NCBI GenBank assembly: GCA_016202645.1
Contig: JACQOF010000017.1
Location: 1-31,887, forward strand
DNA length: 31,887 nt
DNA from: a bacterium
GTDB taxonomy: Bacteria > Lindowbacteria > 2-12-FULL-62-27
Direction: 5' to 3'
Shown: positions 23,321-31,887 of the stretch, piece after piece
How the letters are laid out: each line of letters opens with the position of its first letter
How positions within the stretch are numbered: position 1 is the stretch's first letter
Made by a program: the position numbers and the translations under genes
The notes under the pieces: model-generated
Seen by the model: only the letters and a program-made list of their open reading frames with translations
The model's database searches: none
Told to the model about the DNA's origin: nothing

Positions 23321-24343
23321 ATGAACGTGCTGGGGATCGAGACGTCCTGCGACGAGACTGCCGTGGCCGTTTATGCCGCGCCGCGGCTTCTTTCCAGCGT
23401 TGTCGCCTCGCAGACCAATCTGCACGCCAAATTCGGCGGCGTCGTTCCCGAACTTTCGGCGCGCGCGCACATCGAGCGCCTGCCGGCGGTGACGGCGGAG
23501 GCGCTGGCCGGCGCCGGCTGTGGATTCGGGGACCTCGGCGCGGTCGCCGTCACCGTCCGCCCGGGACTTCTGTCGGCGCTTCTGTGCGGACTCTCTTATG
23601 CGCGGGGGCTGTCGATGTCCCTCGGCGTGCCGCTTGTGCCGGTGGACCATGTGAAGGCGCACGTTGCGGCAGCGTTTTTGCGGGAAGGGAATGACCGGCC
23701 GTTGTCCGCCGAGGAGATGCCGGCGCTGGCATTGGTCGCTTCGGGCGGGCACACGCTGCTCATCAAACTGTCCGGCCCCCTATCGTTCGAACTGCTCGGC
23801 ACGACGCGGGATGACGCGGTGGGGGAAGCCTTCGACAAAGTCGGCCAGCTCCTCGGTCTTCCCTTTCCCGGCGGGCCGGCGGTCGAAAAGGCGGCCGAGG
23901 GCGGCGATCCGGAGGCATTCCGGTTTCCGGTCGGAAAAATCCGCGGCGCGCCGCTCGATTTTTCGTTCAGCGGACTCAAAACCTCCGTCCTGTACACGCT
24001 TCATAAAATTCCGCCCGCCAAACGCCGCGCGCGACGCGCGGACCTGGCCGCGTCGTTTCAATCCGCGGCGATCCGGGCCCTGACGGGCCGCGCGATTCTG
24101 GCGGTCCGTGAGACGGGCATCGCGAAGGTTGTTCTCTGCGGCGGCGTGGCGGCGAACCGTTCCTTGCGCCGCGCGATGGCGGCGGCGCTCTCGGCGGAGG
24201 GCGCGGACCTGTTCGTCCCTCCGATGCAATACTGCACGGACAGCGCGGCGCAAATTGCGCTCATGGGATCGGCCCTGCTCGAATCGGGCGCGACAGCCGG
24301 ACCGGACCTGGACGCGTCGACGACGTCCGAGCTTTTCGAATGA
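23321..24343 (+). CDS. tsaD: tRNA N6-adenosine threonylcarbamoyltransferase
   Basis: TsaD transfers the threonylcarbamoyl group made by TsaC to adenosine 37 of ANN-reading tRNAs, forming t6A with TsaB and TsaE. The 340-residue protein has the ASKHA ATPase start MNVLGIETSCDETAVAVY, then HAKFGGVVPELSARAHIERLP. The metal-binding pair is His110 and His114 (VDHVKAH), the substrate loop is ASGGHTLL, and DDAVGEAFDKVGQLLGLPFPGGP and CGGVAANRSLR are both present. The length is normal. The ATG at 23321 gives the conserved N-terminus; longer frames upstream are not supported. It heads a chain of overlapping genes: its stop overlaps the next start as ATGA. Confidence 0.97.
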   Translation: MNVLGIETSCDETAVAVYAAPRLLSSVVASQTNLHAKFGGVVPELSARAHIERLPAVTAEALAGAGCGFGDLGAVAVTVRPGLLSALLCGLSYARGLSMSLGVPLVPVDHVKAHVAAAFLREGNDRPLSAEEMPALALVASGGHTLLIKLSGPLSFELLGTTRDDAVGEAFDKVGQLLGLPFPGGPAVEKAAEGGDPEAFRFPVGKIRGAPLDFSFSGLKTSVLYTLHKIPPAKRRARRADLAASFQSAAIRALTGRAILAVRETGIAKVVLCGGVAANRSLRRAMAAALSAEGADLFVPPMQYCTDSAAQIALMGSALLESGATAGPDLDASTTSELFE

Positions 24344-25872
24344 TTCTCGAGGGCGCGCTTCTCGGAGGATTGCTCGCCATTTTTCTCTGGATGCCGGACG
24401 CCGGGCCGGGACTTCTCAAGCCTCTCGGTCAGGCGGTTCTTTTCGGATTTGTTCTCATCGTGTTGGGGGCAACCGCATCGGGTTCCGACCGGAATGCGGG
24501 ACTGGGCCGCGGCGCCGCGGCGGCGTGGGGACTCGGCGCGGTTTTTTTGATGCTGGCCGGGCTGTCCGCCATCTTGGGCGTCGATGCGTACGCCGGCGTG
24601 GAGACCCTGCTCGGATATTTGGGACTCTTCGTTTTGGCCGGAAGCCTGGCGATGGCCGCGATCCGAGCGTTTGAGCCCCTCTGGTCCGTGATCGCGGCCG
24701 GTCTGGCCGCCACGTATGCGTGGGGCCGGCTCGAAGGCATTCCGAGCGCCGCCTTTGCCGGCCTGATGCTGATTTCGATTCCGATTTTTCACAGAAAAGT
24801 CCGGGAGGACGCCAATCCCTGGCCTGCCGCCGTGATTTTGTCCGGCGTAACGGCCTGCCTGATCGCCGCCCGCGATCTCGCCGCGCTCGGCCTTTTTCTG
24901 GCCTATCTGGCCGTCGAGGTTCTGCGCAGCCGCGAAACGCGAATCTGGTCCGTAGCCATGGTCCTCGCAACCGCCGGCTTGATCATCCATCAACTCGGGC
25001 CTTCTTCCCTCTTCGGCGGCGGCGAAACAGGCCGCGCCATCGATGCCATCCGGGGGGGGTGGTCCGCAGCGTTGTCGGAGTTCCGCGATTTTCCCGTGTG
25101 GGGCGTCGGCCCAGGAAACTTCGCGCGGCTGGCCGGCCAGTACAGCGCGACGGCGGACGTGCCCCTTTCGGCGCAGGGCGCGCACATGTCGGTCCTGGCC
25201 GAGACGGGGATCGCGGGCGCGTGCGCGGCGCTGGCGCTGACGGCGATTTTTCTCCGATGGCTTCTTCAGGCGCGGCCGCGGTATGCCGGCAGTCTCGCGC
25301 TCCTCGGATCGTATTCGCTTCTGGGCGACGCCGCGAACCTGCCGGCCCTGGGCCTCATTTTTTTTCTGCTGATCGGCCTTTCCGCTCCGGCCGATTTCAC
25401 CGCCGGGAAACCTCTCCGGGTTGCTCTCGCCGGCGCGGCGCTCTTCGGATTCGCCGTTTCTCTTGTGTTCCTCACGGCCGGCGTTTATCATCGGAAGGGC
25501 ATGGAGATCCTTGACCGTCTCCCCGCGGCCCGGGCGGAATTGTATACCGCCGCTCTCTATTTCGAAAAAGCGCGGCGCTTCTGGCCCAGCGCGGAGGAGG
25601 ACGCCGCCCTAGGACGGGTCTGGATGCGCTTGTCCGAGGACGCCGGCTCGGACCGGGAGGAGTCAGTCCTGCGCGCCGTGAAACATTTCCGGGAGGCGGT
25701 CCGAAAAAGTCCGGAGACCCTCGCGCATCGTCTTGCCCTCGGCGGCAGTCTCCTCTCCGCCGGCGACCGCCGGAACGCCGCGGAGGAATTCCGCCAGGCG
25801 GCGCGTCTTGATCCGCGCGGGCCGCACGTCGAAACCTATCTTCAGATCCTGGCGACCCGGCCCAATGCCTGA
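24340..25872 (+). CDS. O-antigen ligase/polymerase-like membrane protein with C-terminal TPR-like region
   Basis: A 510-residue membrane protein with about ten hydrophobic helices in the first 375 residues. The large periplasmic loop contains FPVWGVGPGNFARLAGQYS...AQGAHMSVLAETGIAGA, the Wzy_C signature of O-antigen ligases (WaaL) and polymerases (Wzy), which join or extend polyprenol-linked glycans at the periplasmic face. Residues about 390-505 are soluble and look like two or three TPR helix pairs (RAELYTAALYFEKARRFWPS, LAHRLALGGSLLSAGDRRNAAEEFRQAARLDP). Related O-antigen-ligase-domain proteins with TPR tails exist in several phyla, including protein-glycosylating ones. It overlaps tsaD by four bases and the GGDEF gene by eight. 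Confidence 0.85.
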   Translation: MILEGALLGGLLAIFLWMPDAGPGLLKPLGQAVLFGFVLIVLGATASGSDRNAGLGRGAAAAWGLGAVFLMLAGLSAILGVDAYAGVETLLGYLGLFVLAGSLAMAAIRAFEPLWSVIAAGLAATYAWGRLEGIPSAAFAGLMLISIPIFHRKVREDANPWPAAVILSGVTACLIAARDLAALGLFLAYLAVEVLRSRETRIWSVAMVLATAGLIIHQLGPSSLFGGGETGRAIDAIRGGWSAALSEFRDFPVWGVGPGNFARLAGQYSATADVPLSAQGAHMSVLAETGIAGACAALALTAIFLRWLLQARPRYAGSLALLGSYSLLGDAANLPALGLIFFLLIGLSAPADFTAGKPLRVALAGAALFGFAVSLVFLTAGVYHRKGMEILDRLPAARAELYTAALYFEKARRFWPSAEEDAALGRVWMRLSEDAGSDREESVLRAVKHFREAVRKSPETLAHRLALGGSLLSAGDRRNAAEEFRQAARLDPRGPHVETYLQILATRPNA

Positions 25873-27370
25873 CCGCCTGATCTCGCTTCTGTCCGATTCC
25901 GGCGGAAGTCCTCTCGAAAAACTGCGCGCGCTTGGCCGGGAGGCCATGGAAAGTCTCAAGGCCGACTATCTGGAAATCCGGGTCGAGGGCATCGGCGAAG
26001 TGCGGCTCGGGGAAACCGTCACCGTCGCGGACCGCCGGCCGATCGGTCCCGCGTCGCGGCCGCTGGGCGAATGGGCGGCGAGTTGCCCGAACGGCGGCGA
26101 TCCTTCGCCCTTCATTCACTGCGCCGAAATTCTACACCGTCTTCAAGCCGGCCACGTCGACGGCCTGACCGGTCTGTACAACCGCCGGCGGCTCGACCTG
26201 GAACTGGCCGGCCTGCATCTGGCGGCCGACACCGCGGCGCTGGTGATGCTGGACATTGATCATTTCAAGCGCGTCAACGACGACCACGGCCACGACGCGG
26301 GGGACGCGGTCTTGCGCGCGTTCGGCGCGCGTCTCCTGGCGGCGCTTCCTGAAAATACCTTTCTGGCGCGCTACGGCGGCGAGGAGTTTTGTCTGATTCT
26401 TCCGGGAGCCGACGAGGCCGCAGGCGCGCGCATCGCGGATGAACTGCGCGGCGCGGGAACCTCGGATCCCGTCAAGTGGGGACCGCAGTGGATCCGATTC
26501 ACGTCGAGCGCCGGCGTCGCCGCCGGGGATTCCGCCCGCTCCGGGGACCTGCTCCGGCAGGCGGACGAGGCGCTCTATGCCGCGAAGGAGGGCGGCCGGA
26601 ACATCGTGGTGAAGGCCTCCGATATCCGACGGCGACGCGCGACCGGGTTTCTCAAGCGCCGCTTCCGAAAAATTCTGAACCGTCCGATTTATGATCTGGC
26701 CTGGTGCGGCCAGCGCGTGGCGGGCCTGGACCAGGCGGCGTCGCGGATGGTGTATATCGATTATTTCGGCGGAGTCATCCCAATCGGAGAAATTCTCGAC
26801 GGCGCCCATTCCGTTGCAAGGGCCGGCCGGAGGGTTTTCTGGGCCGGCGGGGGCCAGCCCGGCCTGCGAATCGGCCGCGGCGGCGCGCCCGCGGCGACGA
26901 ACGGTCCGGCGGGCATTCCGGACCTTCGGCGCGTCCAGGCCGACTTGAAACTTCGACGGCTGTATCTGATCTCGCAGGACGGCGTTTCTCTTCACTGGAC
27001 CGATTACGCCGCAACCCGGGCCCACGTCGTTTCTCTGCCGGCCGCGCCCGCCTGCGGCATCACGGCGGTTTTGCCGGTGGGACCTCTTCTTCTTGTGCTC
27101 GACGCGCTCGGCCGGCGGATCGTCGTGCTGGACCGGGACCGCCTGACGCTCAAAACCGTGTGGCCTCTTCCGGACGAGGCCTACGAGTTGTGTCTCAGCT
27201 ATCTGCCTGAACTGAAGCTTCTCTTGCTCGGCGGCGCGGAAGGCATGAAATTCCTCTCCTTCGAAGGCGCGGTCGAAGAGCGGTCCGACCAGCCGGTGAT
27301 CTCCGCGTATGCCCATCCCCTCGTGGGGCTGGCGATTTCCACCCCGGATGAGACGTACCTCGTCCGATGA
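25865..27370 (+). CDS. GGDEF-domain diguanylate cyclase with beta-rich C-terminal half
   Basis: A 501-residue protein. After about 95 N-terminal residues of unknown type comes a GGDEF domain (about 97-255): DGLTGLYNRRRLDLEL, LDIDHFKRVNDDHGHDAGDAVL, active-site GGEEF at 171-175 (RYGGEEF), and ADEALYAAKEGGRN. All catalytic positions look intact, so it should make cyclic di-GMP from GTP. The inhibitory RxxD site is absent: PENT occupies the place before FLARYGGEEF. The C-terminal 230 residues are rich in short beta strands with recurring blocks (RRLYLISQDGVSLHWTDY, ITAVLPVGPLLLVLDALGRRIVVLD, LCLSYLPELKLLLLGGAEGMKFLSFEG), suggesting a beta-propeller-like sensor. No signal peptide or membrane helix is seen. 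It overlaps both neighbours. Confidence 0.9.
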   Translation: MPDRLISLLSDSGGSPLEKLRALGREAMESLKADYLEIRVEGIGEVRLGETVTVADRRPIGPASRPLGEWAASCPNGGDPSPFIHCAEILHRLQAGHVDGLTGLYNRRRLDLELAGLHLAADTAALVMLDIDHFKRVNDDHGHDAGDAVLRAFGARLLAALPENTFLARYGGEEFCLILPGADEAAGARIADELRGAGTSDPVKWGPQWIRFTSSAGVAAGDSARSGDLLRQADEALYAAKEGGRNIVVKASDIRRRRATGFLKRRFRKILNRPIYDLAWCGQRVAGLDQAASRMVYIDYFGGVIPIGEILDGAHSVARAGRRVFWAGGGQPGLRIGRGGAPAATNGPAGIPDLRRVQADLKLRRLYLISQDGVSLHWTDYAATRAHVVSLPAAPACGITAVLPVGPLLLVLDALGRRIVVLDRDRLTLKTVWPLPDEAYELCLSYLPELKLLLLGGAEGMKFLSFEGAVEERSDQPVISAYAHPLVGLAISTPDETYLVR

Positions 27371-28494
27371 TCCGATGTTTTCTTTTTTTCCTGCTGCTTC
27401 TTCCCGCCTCCGGCGCCTTCGGCTGGGGACTCGATGCCCACAAAACCGTGACCGACCGCGCGGTGCGTTTGCTTCCGACGCGTCTTCAAGAATTCTACTG
27501 GGAGAACCGGGAGACTCTGCGGGAACTTTCGATCGACGCGGACCGGCGGAAGGATGGCGATCGAAGCGAGGGGCCGAAACACTACATTGATCTGGAGCTT
27601 TACCCGGAGGGTCCTCTGCCGGTTCTCCGAAAAGACGCGATCCGGAAGTTCGGAATGGATCACCTGCGCGCGAGTGGGTGGGCCGTGTGGAACACCCAGA
27701 AGGTTTACGACGATCTGGTGGCCGCGCTTCGCCGCCGGGATTACGAATCGATTCTCCGTCTGTCCGGGGACCTGTCACACTACGTTTCGGACCTTCACGT
27801 GCCGCTCCACACCACCGTAAATTTCAACGGCCAGTTCACGGACGACACCGGTGTCCACGCCCGATTCGAGTCCCGCCTGGTGGAACAGTTCCCGGAACAG
27901 CTGGCCTTCAATCCGAAACCGGCCGAGCGCATTCCCGACGTTCCGAAATGGCTGCACCAGATCGCTGAAGCTTCACACCGCCTGTTCAAAGGGGTCCTCG
28001 AAGGCGACCGAAAGAACGCGTACGCCGACCGCGCCGACGGCTACAGCATGGCGAGGGCCGTCGCCACGCACGCCCCGATGGCGCGCGGCCGGATGAATGA
28101 CGCGGCGGCCGCCATATCGTCCGTCTGGTACACCGCATGGATCGACGCCGGCCGGCCGGTTCTTCCGCGGATCGATTTTTCCGGGCTTATCTCAACGCCG
28201 AAGTCCATCGAATCCGGCGAAGCGGTCTTCTATGAAGGCCGCTATCTCACCCCCCCGCCGGAGACGTGGCCGGAGGACATCCGCCGGATGCTTCTTCAGA
28301 TCGAGCACCACCTTCGGACTAAATCATCTGTCCGTCTGGCCGACGTCACTTGGGAAGGCGCGGACCGCCATACGACCCGTTTCCGGATCGATGTGCGGGA
28401 GGGCGCCGCCGGCGACGATCTCCAGACGATCCAGACAGAACTTCAGAAACTTCTGAAGACGATGTCCGTTCGCGTGCGTCGGCAGGATAGATGA
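27367..28494 (+). CDS. secreted zinc-dependent S1/P1 nuclease / phospholipase C family protein
   Basis: A 375-residue exported protein. The signal peptide (FLFFLLLLPASGAFG) should be cut before Trp20, placing tryptophan at the mature N-terminus, where this family uses its amino group as a zinc ligand. The other expected trinuclear zinc ligands can be matched: His25 (WGLDAHKTV), Asp57 or Asp59 (SIDADRRKD), His72 (KHYID), His138 and Asp142 and His148 (SHYVSDLHVPLH), and His164 and Glu168 (GVHARFES). Family members hydrolyse single-stranded nucleic acid or phospholipids; which one applies cannot be told. The last 60 residues are an extra soluble region beyond the zinc domain. Its ATG overlaps the GGDEF stop. 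Confidence 0.85.
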   Translation: MIRCFLFFLLLLPASGAFGWGLDAHKTVTDRAVRLLPTRLQEFYWENRETLRELSIDADRRKDGDRSEGPKHYIDLELYPEGPLPVLRKDAIRKFGMDHLRASGWAVWNTQKVYDDLVAALRRRDYESILRLSGDLSHYVSDLHVPLHTTVNFNGQFTDDTGVHARFESRLVEQFPEQLAFNPKPAERIPDVPKWLHQIAEASHRLFKGVLEGDRKNAYADRADGYSMARAVATHAPMARGRMNDAAAAISSVWYTAWIDAGRPVLPRIDFSGLISTPKSIESGEAVFYEGRYLTPPPETWPEDIRRMLLQIEHHLRTKSSVRLADVTWEGADRHTTRFRIDVREGAAGDDLQTIQTELQKLLKTMSVRVRRQDR

Positions 28495-28513
28495 CTTCCA
28501 GCGGAGCAGCGTC

Positions 28514-29497
<984 letters not shown>

Positions 29498-29522
29498 TGT
29501 ACTCCGTCAGACATCTCTTTAC

Positions 29523-29586
29523 ATTCGCCATCCCCGCGAAAGCGGGGATCCAGGTTCTGGATTCCCGCTTTCGCGGGAATGACGAT
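29523..29586. repeat. dispersed palindromic repeat (CCCGCGAAAGCGGG type)
   Basis: Two inverted arms, CCCCGCGAAAGCGGGGATCC and GGATTCCCGCTTTCGCGGGA, flank a short centre, and each arm is itself a hairpin with a four-base loop. Sequences of this kind (ATTCCCGCGAAAGCGGGAATCCAG and its complement) are scattered in many unrelated bacterial genomes. It fills the gap between the OCD-family gene and aroE. It may form a stable RNA structure in any readthrough transcript, but it lacks a terminator T-run. Confidence 0.85.
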
Positions 29587-29612
29587 CCTATGACCAAACA
29601 CCTCACCACGCG

Positions 29613-30434
29613 ATGACCGACCTTTACGGCATCATCGGCTATCCGCTTCACCATACGCTTTCGCCCGCCATGCAGAACGCCGCGTTCAAGGCGGCGGGGA
29701 TTGACGCGCATTATGTGGCTCTCAGCGTGGCGCCCAATCGGATCCGGGCGGCGCTGCGCGGCCTGAAGTCATCCGGATTCGCGGGGTTTAATGTCACGGT
29801 TCCCTACAAGGAAACCGTTCTCCCCTTTCTCGACCGAATTTCTCCCGAGGCCAGGTCCGTCGGCGCCGTCAATACGATTCTGGCGCGGCGGGGGCGTTGG
29901 ATCGGGCACAACACGGACGTCCACGGATTTCGGATGCTGATCCGGCGACTCAAGGTTCGTCTCAAGAGCGCGCGCGTCCTCGTCTATGGCGCCGGCGGCG
30001 CGGCTCGGGCGGTCGTGTCGGCCCTCATCCGGGACGCGGAGTGCGTGATGATCCAGAATCGCACGGCCCGGAAGGCCCGGACCCTCCGCGATTTTTTTCC
30101 AGCCCCGCACCGGCGGAAAATCATCCTGGTCCGACAGCCCGAAGCCGTCAGCGGCCCCGCGCTCGATCTCATCGTCAACGCGACGTCCGTCGGGCTCCGG
30201 CCCGCCGACCGCTCGATCGTTCCGGCCGCCGTTCTTCGAAAATCCCGCGCGGCGGTCGACCTCATCTACAATCCTCCGCTCACGCATTTTCTTCGACTGG
30301 CCGCCGCGCAGGGCTGCCGCTCCGCCAACGGATTTGACATGCTTCTGTACCAGGGCGCGCTCGCGTTCGAACTCTGGACCGGCCGCAGCGCGCCTCTGTC
30401 GGCGATGCGCCGGGCGCTCAGGAAAACTTTCTGA
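29613..30434 (+). CDS. aroE: shikimate dehydrogenase (NADP+)
   Basis: AroE reduces 3-dehydroshikimate to shikimate with NADPH, the fourth step of the chorismate pathway. The 273-residue protein has the substrate-binding start YGIIGYPLHHTLSPAMQNAAF, then FNVTVPYKET with catalytic Lys66, and GHNTDVHGF with catalytic Asp102. The NADP motif GAGGAARAV and the C-terminal NATSVGL, DLIYNPPLT and GFDMLLYQGALAFELWTG follow. All expected residues are present. The ATG at 29613 gives the standard N-terminus; an ATG at 29590 is out of frame. It ends TGATG with the prepilin peptidase start, and chorismate synthase follows, so this is a mixed aromatic/pilus operon. Confidence 0.97.
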   Translation: MTDLYGIIGYPLHHTLSPAMQNAAFKAAGIDAHYVALSVAPNRIRAALRGLKSSGFAGFNVTVPYKETVLPFLDRISPEARSVGAVNTILARRGRWIGHNTDVHGFRMLIRRLKVRLKSARVLVYGAGGAARAVVSALIRDAECVMIQNRTARKARTLRDFFPAPHRRKIILVRQPEAVSGPALDLIVNATSVGLRPADRSIVPAAVLRKSRAAVDLIYNPPLTHFLRLAAAQGCRSANGFDMLLYQGALAFELWTGRSAPLSAMRRALRKTF

Positions 30435-31219
30435 TGCTAATCGCGGCTCTGCTCGGTCTCGGGGTCGGCAGTTTTCTCAACGTCTGCATCCACCGCGTCC
30501 CGCAAAATATCAGCGTGGTCATGCCGAGATCGCGGTGTCCCGCCTGCGGGCACGTCCTCAGTCCCGGCGAGTTGATTCCCGTTCTCAGTTTTCTCTGTCT
30601 GCTCGGCAAATGCAAATCCTGCAAAGTCCGGATATCCGCGCGCTATCCCATCGTCGAAATCCTCACGGCGGGCGTCTTCCTCTTCTGCCACGCCTTTTTC
30701 TGGCGTGCTGGCGACCCGTCGAGCGCCGCGGCCTACGCCGTTTTTTATTCGGCCCTCATTGTCATCACCTTCATCGACATCGACCACTTCCTGATCTTCG
30801 ACGTCATGACCTATCCCGGCATGCTGATCTTTCTGGCCTGGTCGCTGGCCGGCCATCATCCCCTGCACGGCGGGATGCTCGAGCGCCTCATCGCCTCTTT
30901 CCTCGGCCTCCTCGCCGGCGCGGGCGTTCTCTGGGTGATTCAATTTTTCGGCGCGTTATGGTACCGTCAGCAGGGATTGTCAGCGATGGGCCTCGGGGAC
31001 GTGAAGCTGGCGGCTTTCACCGGCGCCTTTCTCGGACCCCGTTACGAGTTGGCCGCGCTCCTGCTCGGCGTCTTCATCGGCGGCACAATCGCGGTGGCCC
31101 TGATGCTGGCGGGTCGGAAAGGCCGGAAGGACTACATGCCCTTCGGCCCGGCCCTGGCGATCGGCGCCGCCATAGCCCCATTTGCGGGCGACTGGTTGTT
31201 GGCCATTTACAACTTCTGA
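30434..31219 (+). CDS. pilD: type IV prepilin peptidase / N-methyltransferase
   Basis: A 261-residue inner-membrane aspartyl protease that cleaves the leader of type IV pilins and type II secretion pseudopilins and methylates the new N-terminus. The N-terminal cytoplasmic domain has the zinc-type cysteines CPAC (35, 38) and CKSC (60, 63), then RYPIVEILTAG. About seven membrane helices follow. The aspartates of the protease site are in FIDIDHFLIFD (115-123) and GLGDVK (Asp189). No pilin or secretion genes are in the window; its position between aroE and aroC is often seen in bacteria. Natural transformation usually needs this enzyme to process competence pilins, so it may serve with comEC upstream. 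Confidence 0.95.
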   Translation: MLIAALLGLGVGSFLNVCIHRVPQNISVVMPRSRCPACGHVLSPGELIPVLSFLCLLGKCKSCKVRISARYPIVEILTAGVFLFCHAFFWRAGDPSSAAAYAVFYSALIVITFIDIDHFLIFDVMTYPGMLIFLAWSLAGHHPLHGGMLERLIASFLGLLAGAGVLWVIQFFGALWYRQQGLSAMGLGDVKLAAFTGAFLGPRYELAALLLGVFIGGTIAVALMLAGRKGRKDYMPFGPALAIGAAIAPFAGDWLLAIYNF

Positions 31220-31235
31220 AAGATTCGAGGACGAC

Positions 31236-31887
31236 ATGGATTCACTGAGACTTCTGACCGCCGGCGAGTCGCACGGCAAGGCGGTCGTCGCAATTTTGGA
31301 CGGCATGCCCGCGGGCGTTCCCATCGACCTCCGCCGCGTCAACGCGGAACTCCGGAAACGCCAGGGCGGCCACGGCCGCGGCGGCCGGATGAAAATCGAA
31401 AAAGACGCCGTGGAAATCCTGTCGGGCATCCGCTTCGGCAGGACCCTCGGCAGTCCCATCGCTTTTGAAATCCGAAATCTCGATTACGTCAACTGGCAGG
31501 CCAAGATGGCCGTCGAGGGCGAGCCGCCGAAAGGCTGTGATCCGATCACGCTGGCGCGGCCAGGCCACGCCGACCTCGCCGGCGTTCTGAAATTCGGGCA
31601 CACCGACATCCGCAACGTCATCGAGCGATCAAGCGCCCGCGAGACCGCCGCGCGTACAGCCGCGGGCGCGCTCTGCAAGGAACTCCTCCGGCCGTTCGGC
31701 ATTTCATGGCTGTCGCATGTCACGAACCTCGGACCCGTCGCCGCGCCACGCCGGGAGTGGACTGAATCCTCCGCTCCGCCGAAATTTGTCCAAGCCGTCG
31801 AAGCGTCGCCCGTCCGGTGCGCGTCAGCCGCCGCCGGCCGGAAAATGGTGGCCTCAATCGATGCGGCGAAAAAACGCGGCGACACAC
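31236..31887 (+). CDS. aroC: chorismate synthase, N-terminal part
   Basis: AroC converts 5-enolpyruvylshikimate-3-phosphate to chorismate using reduced FMN, the last step of the shikimate pathway. About 217 residues are present before the window ends. They show MDSLRLLTAGESHGKAVVAILDGMPAGVPID, the first chorismate synthase signature with its active-site histidine. Also present are RQGGHGRGGRMKIEKD, the flavin and phosphate contact region, and FGHTDIRNVIERSSARETAARTAAG, which contains the second signature. The ATG at 31236 is 16 bases after the prepilin peptidase stop, preceded by GAGGA. The gene is truncated only by the window edge. Confidence 0.96.
   Translation, partial: MDSLRLLTAGESHGKAVVAILDGMPAGVPIDLRRVNAELRKRQGGHGRGGRMKIEKDAVEILSGIRFGRTLGSPIAFEIRNLDYVNWQAKMAVEGEPPKGCDPITLARPGHADLAGVLKFGHTDIRNVIERSSARETAARTAAGALCKELLRPFGISWLSHVTNLGPVAAPRREWTESSAPPKFVQAVEASPVRCASAAAGRKMVASIDAAKKRGDT

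Noticed and set aside
24058-27778. Long leftward frames opposite tsaD, the ligase-like and GGDEF genes
   Set aside because: They are highly charged antisense frames; the forward genes have clear family motifs.

Overview
This is a high-GC window from a diderm (Gram-negative-type) bacterium. It carries lipid A biosynthesis genes, a periplasmic chaperone pair, a tripartite RND efflux operon with a TolC-like outer-membrane factor, and a prepilin peptidase. The fused LpxC-FabZ protein, the use of LpxI rather than LpxH, dense operons with ATGA overlaps, and dispersed palindromic repeats (two of them inside coding frames) point to an uncultivated or deep-branching diderm lineage of the FCB/PVC/Omnitrophota/Elusimicrobiota sort rather than a standard proteobacterium. 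That placement is inference; no rRNA gene or other phylogenetic marker was compared.

Layout. A leftward aminotransferase fragment (1-157) faces a rightward envelope operon (254-6862): a glutaredoxin-thioredoxin reductase fusion, two OmpH/Skp-like chaperones, lpxD, lpxC-fabZ, lpxA and lpxI. This covers most of the early lipid A pathway and supplies a chaperone for outer-membrane proteins. A rhodanese gene (6950-7372) converges on a leftward GT-C-type membrane glycosyltransferase (7360-8661). A TetR-regulated efflux operon follows (8785-15189): regulator, outer-membrane factor, lipoprotein adaptor and RND pump. It has a clear promoter with a perfect inverted-repeat operator at the expected start point.

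The middle is the least ordinary part. From 15190 to about 18400 the sequence is visibly more AT-rich and holds a 950-residue protein with a central DHH-DHHA1 phosphoesterase core, an unassigned N-terminal half, and what looks like a second, degenerate DHHA1 module at the C-terminus. Next come a protein made of two tandem PD-(D/E)XK nuclease domains, each with its own four-cysteine iron-sulfur signature (18402-20138), a small membrane protein, and a ComEC-type DNA uptake channel whose metallo-beta-lactamase motifs are eroded. A DHH-family protein, a doubled RecB/Cas4-like nuclease and a DNA channel side by side suggest a DNA-processing neighbourhood.

The right third is a tightly overlapping chain: tsaD, an O-antigen-ligase-like protein with a TPR-like tail, a GGDEF protein with a beta-rich C-terminal half, a zinc S1/P1-nuclease/phospholipase-C family protein and an ornithine cyclodeaminase family protein. 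After a dispersed palindromic repeat come aroE, the prepilin peptidase and the start of aroC, which runs off the window.
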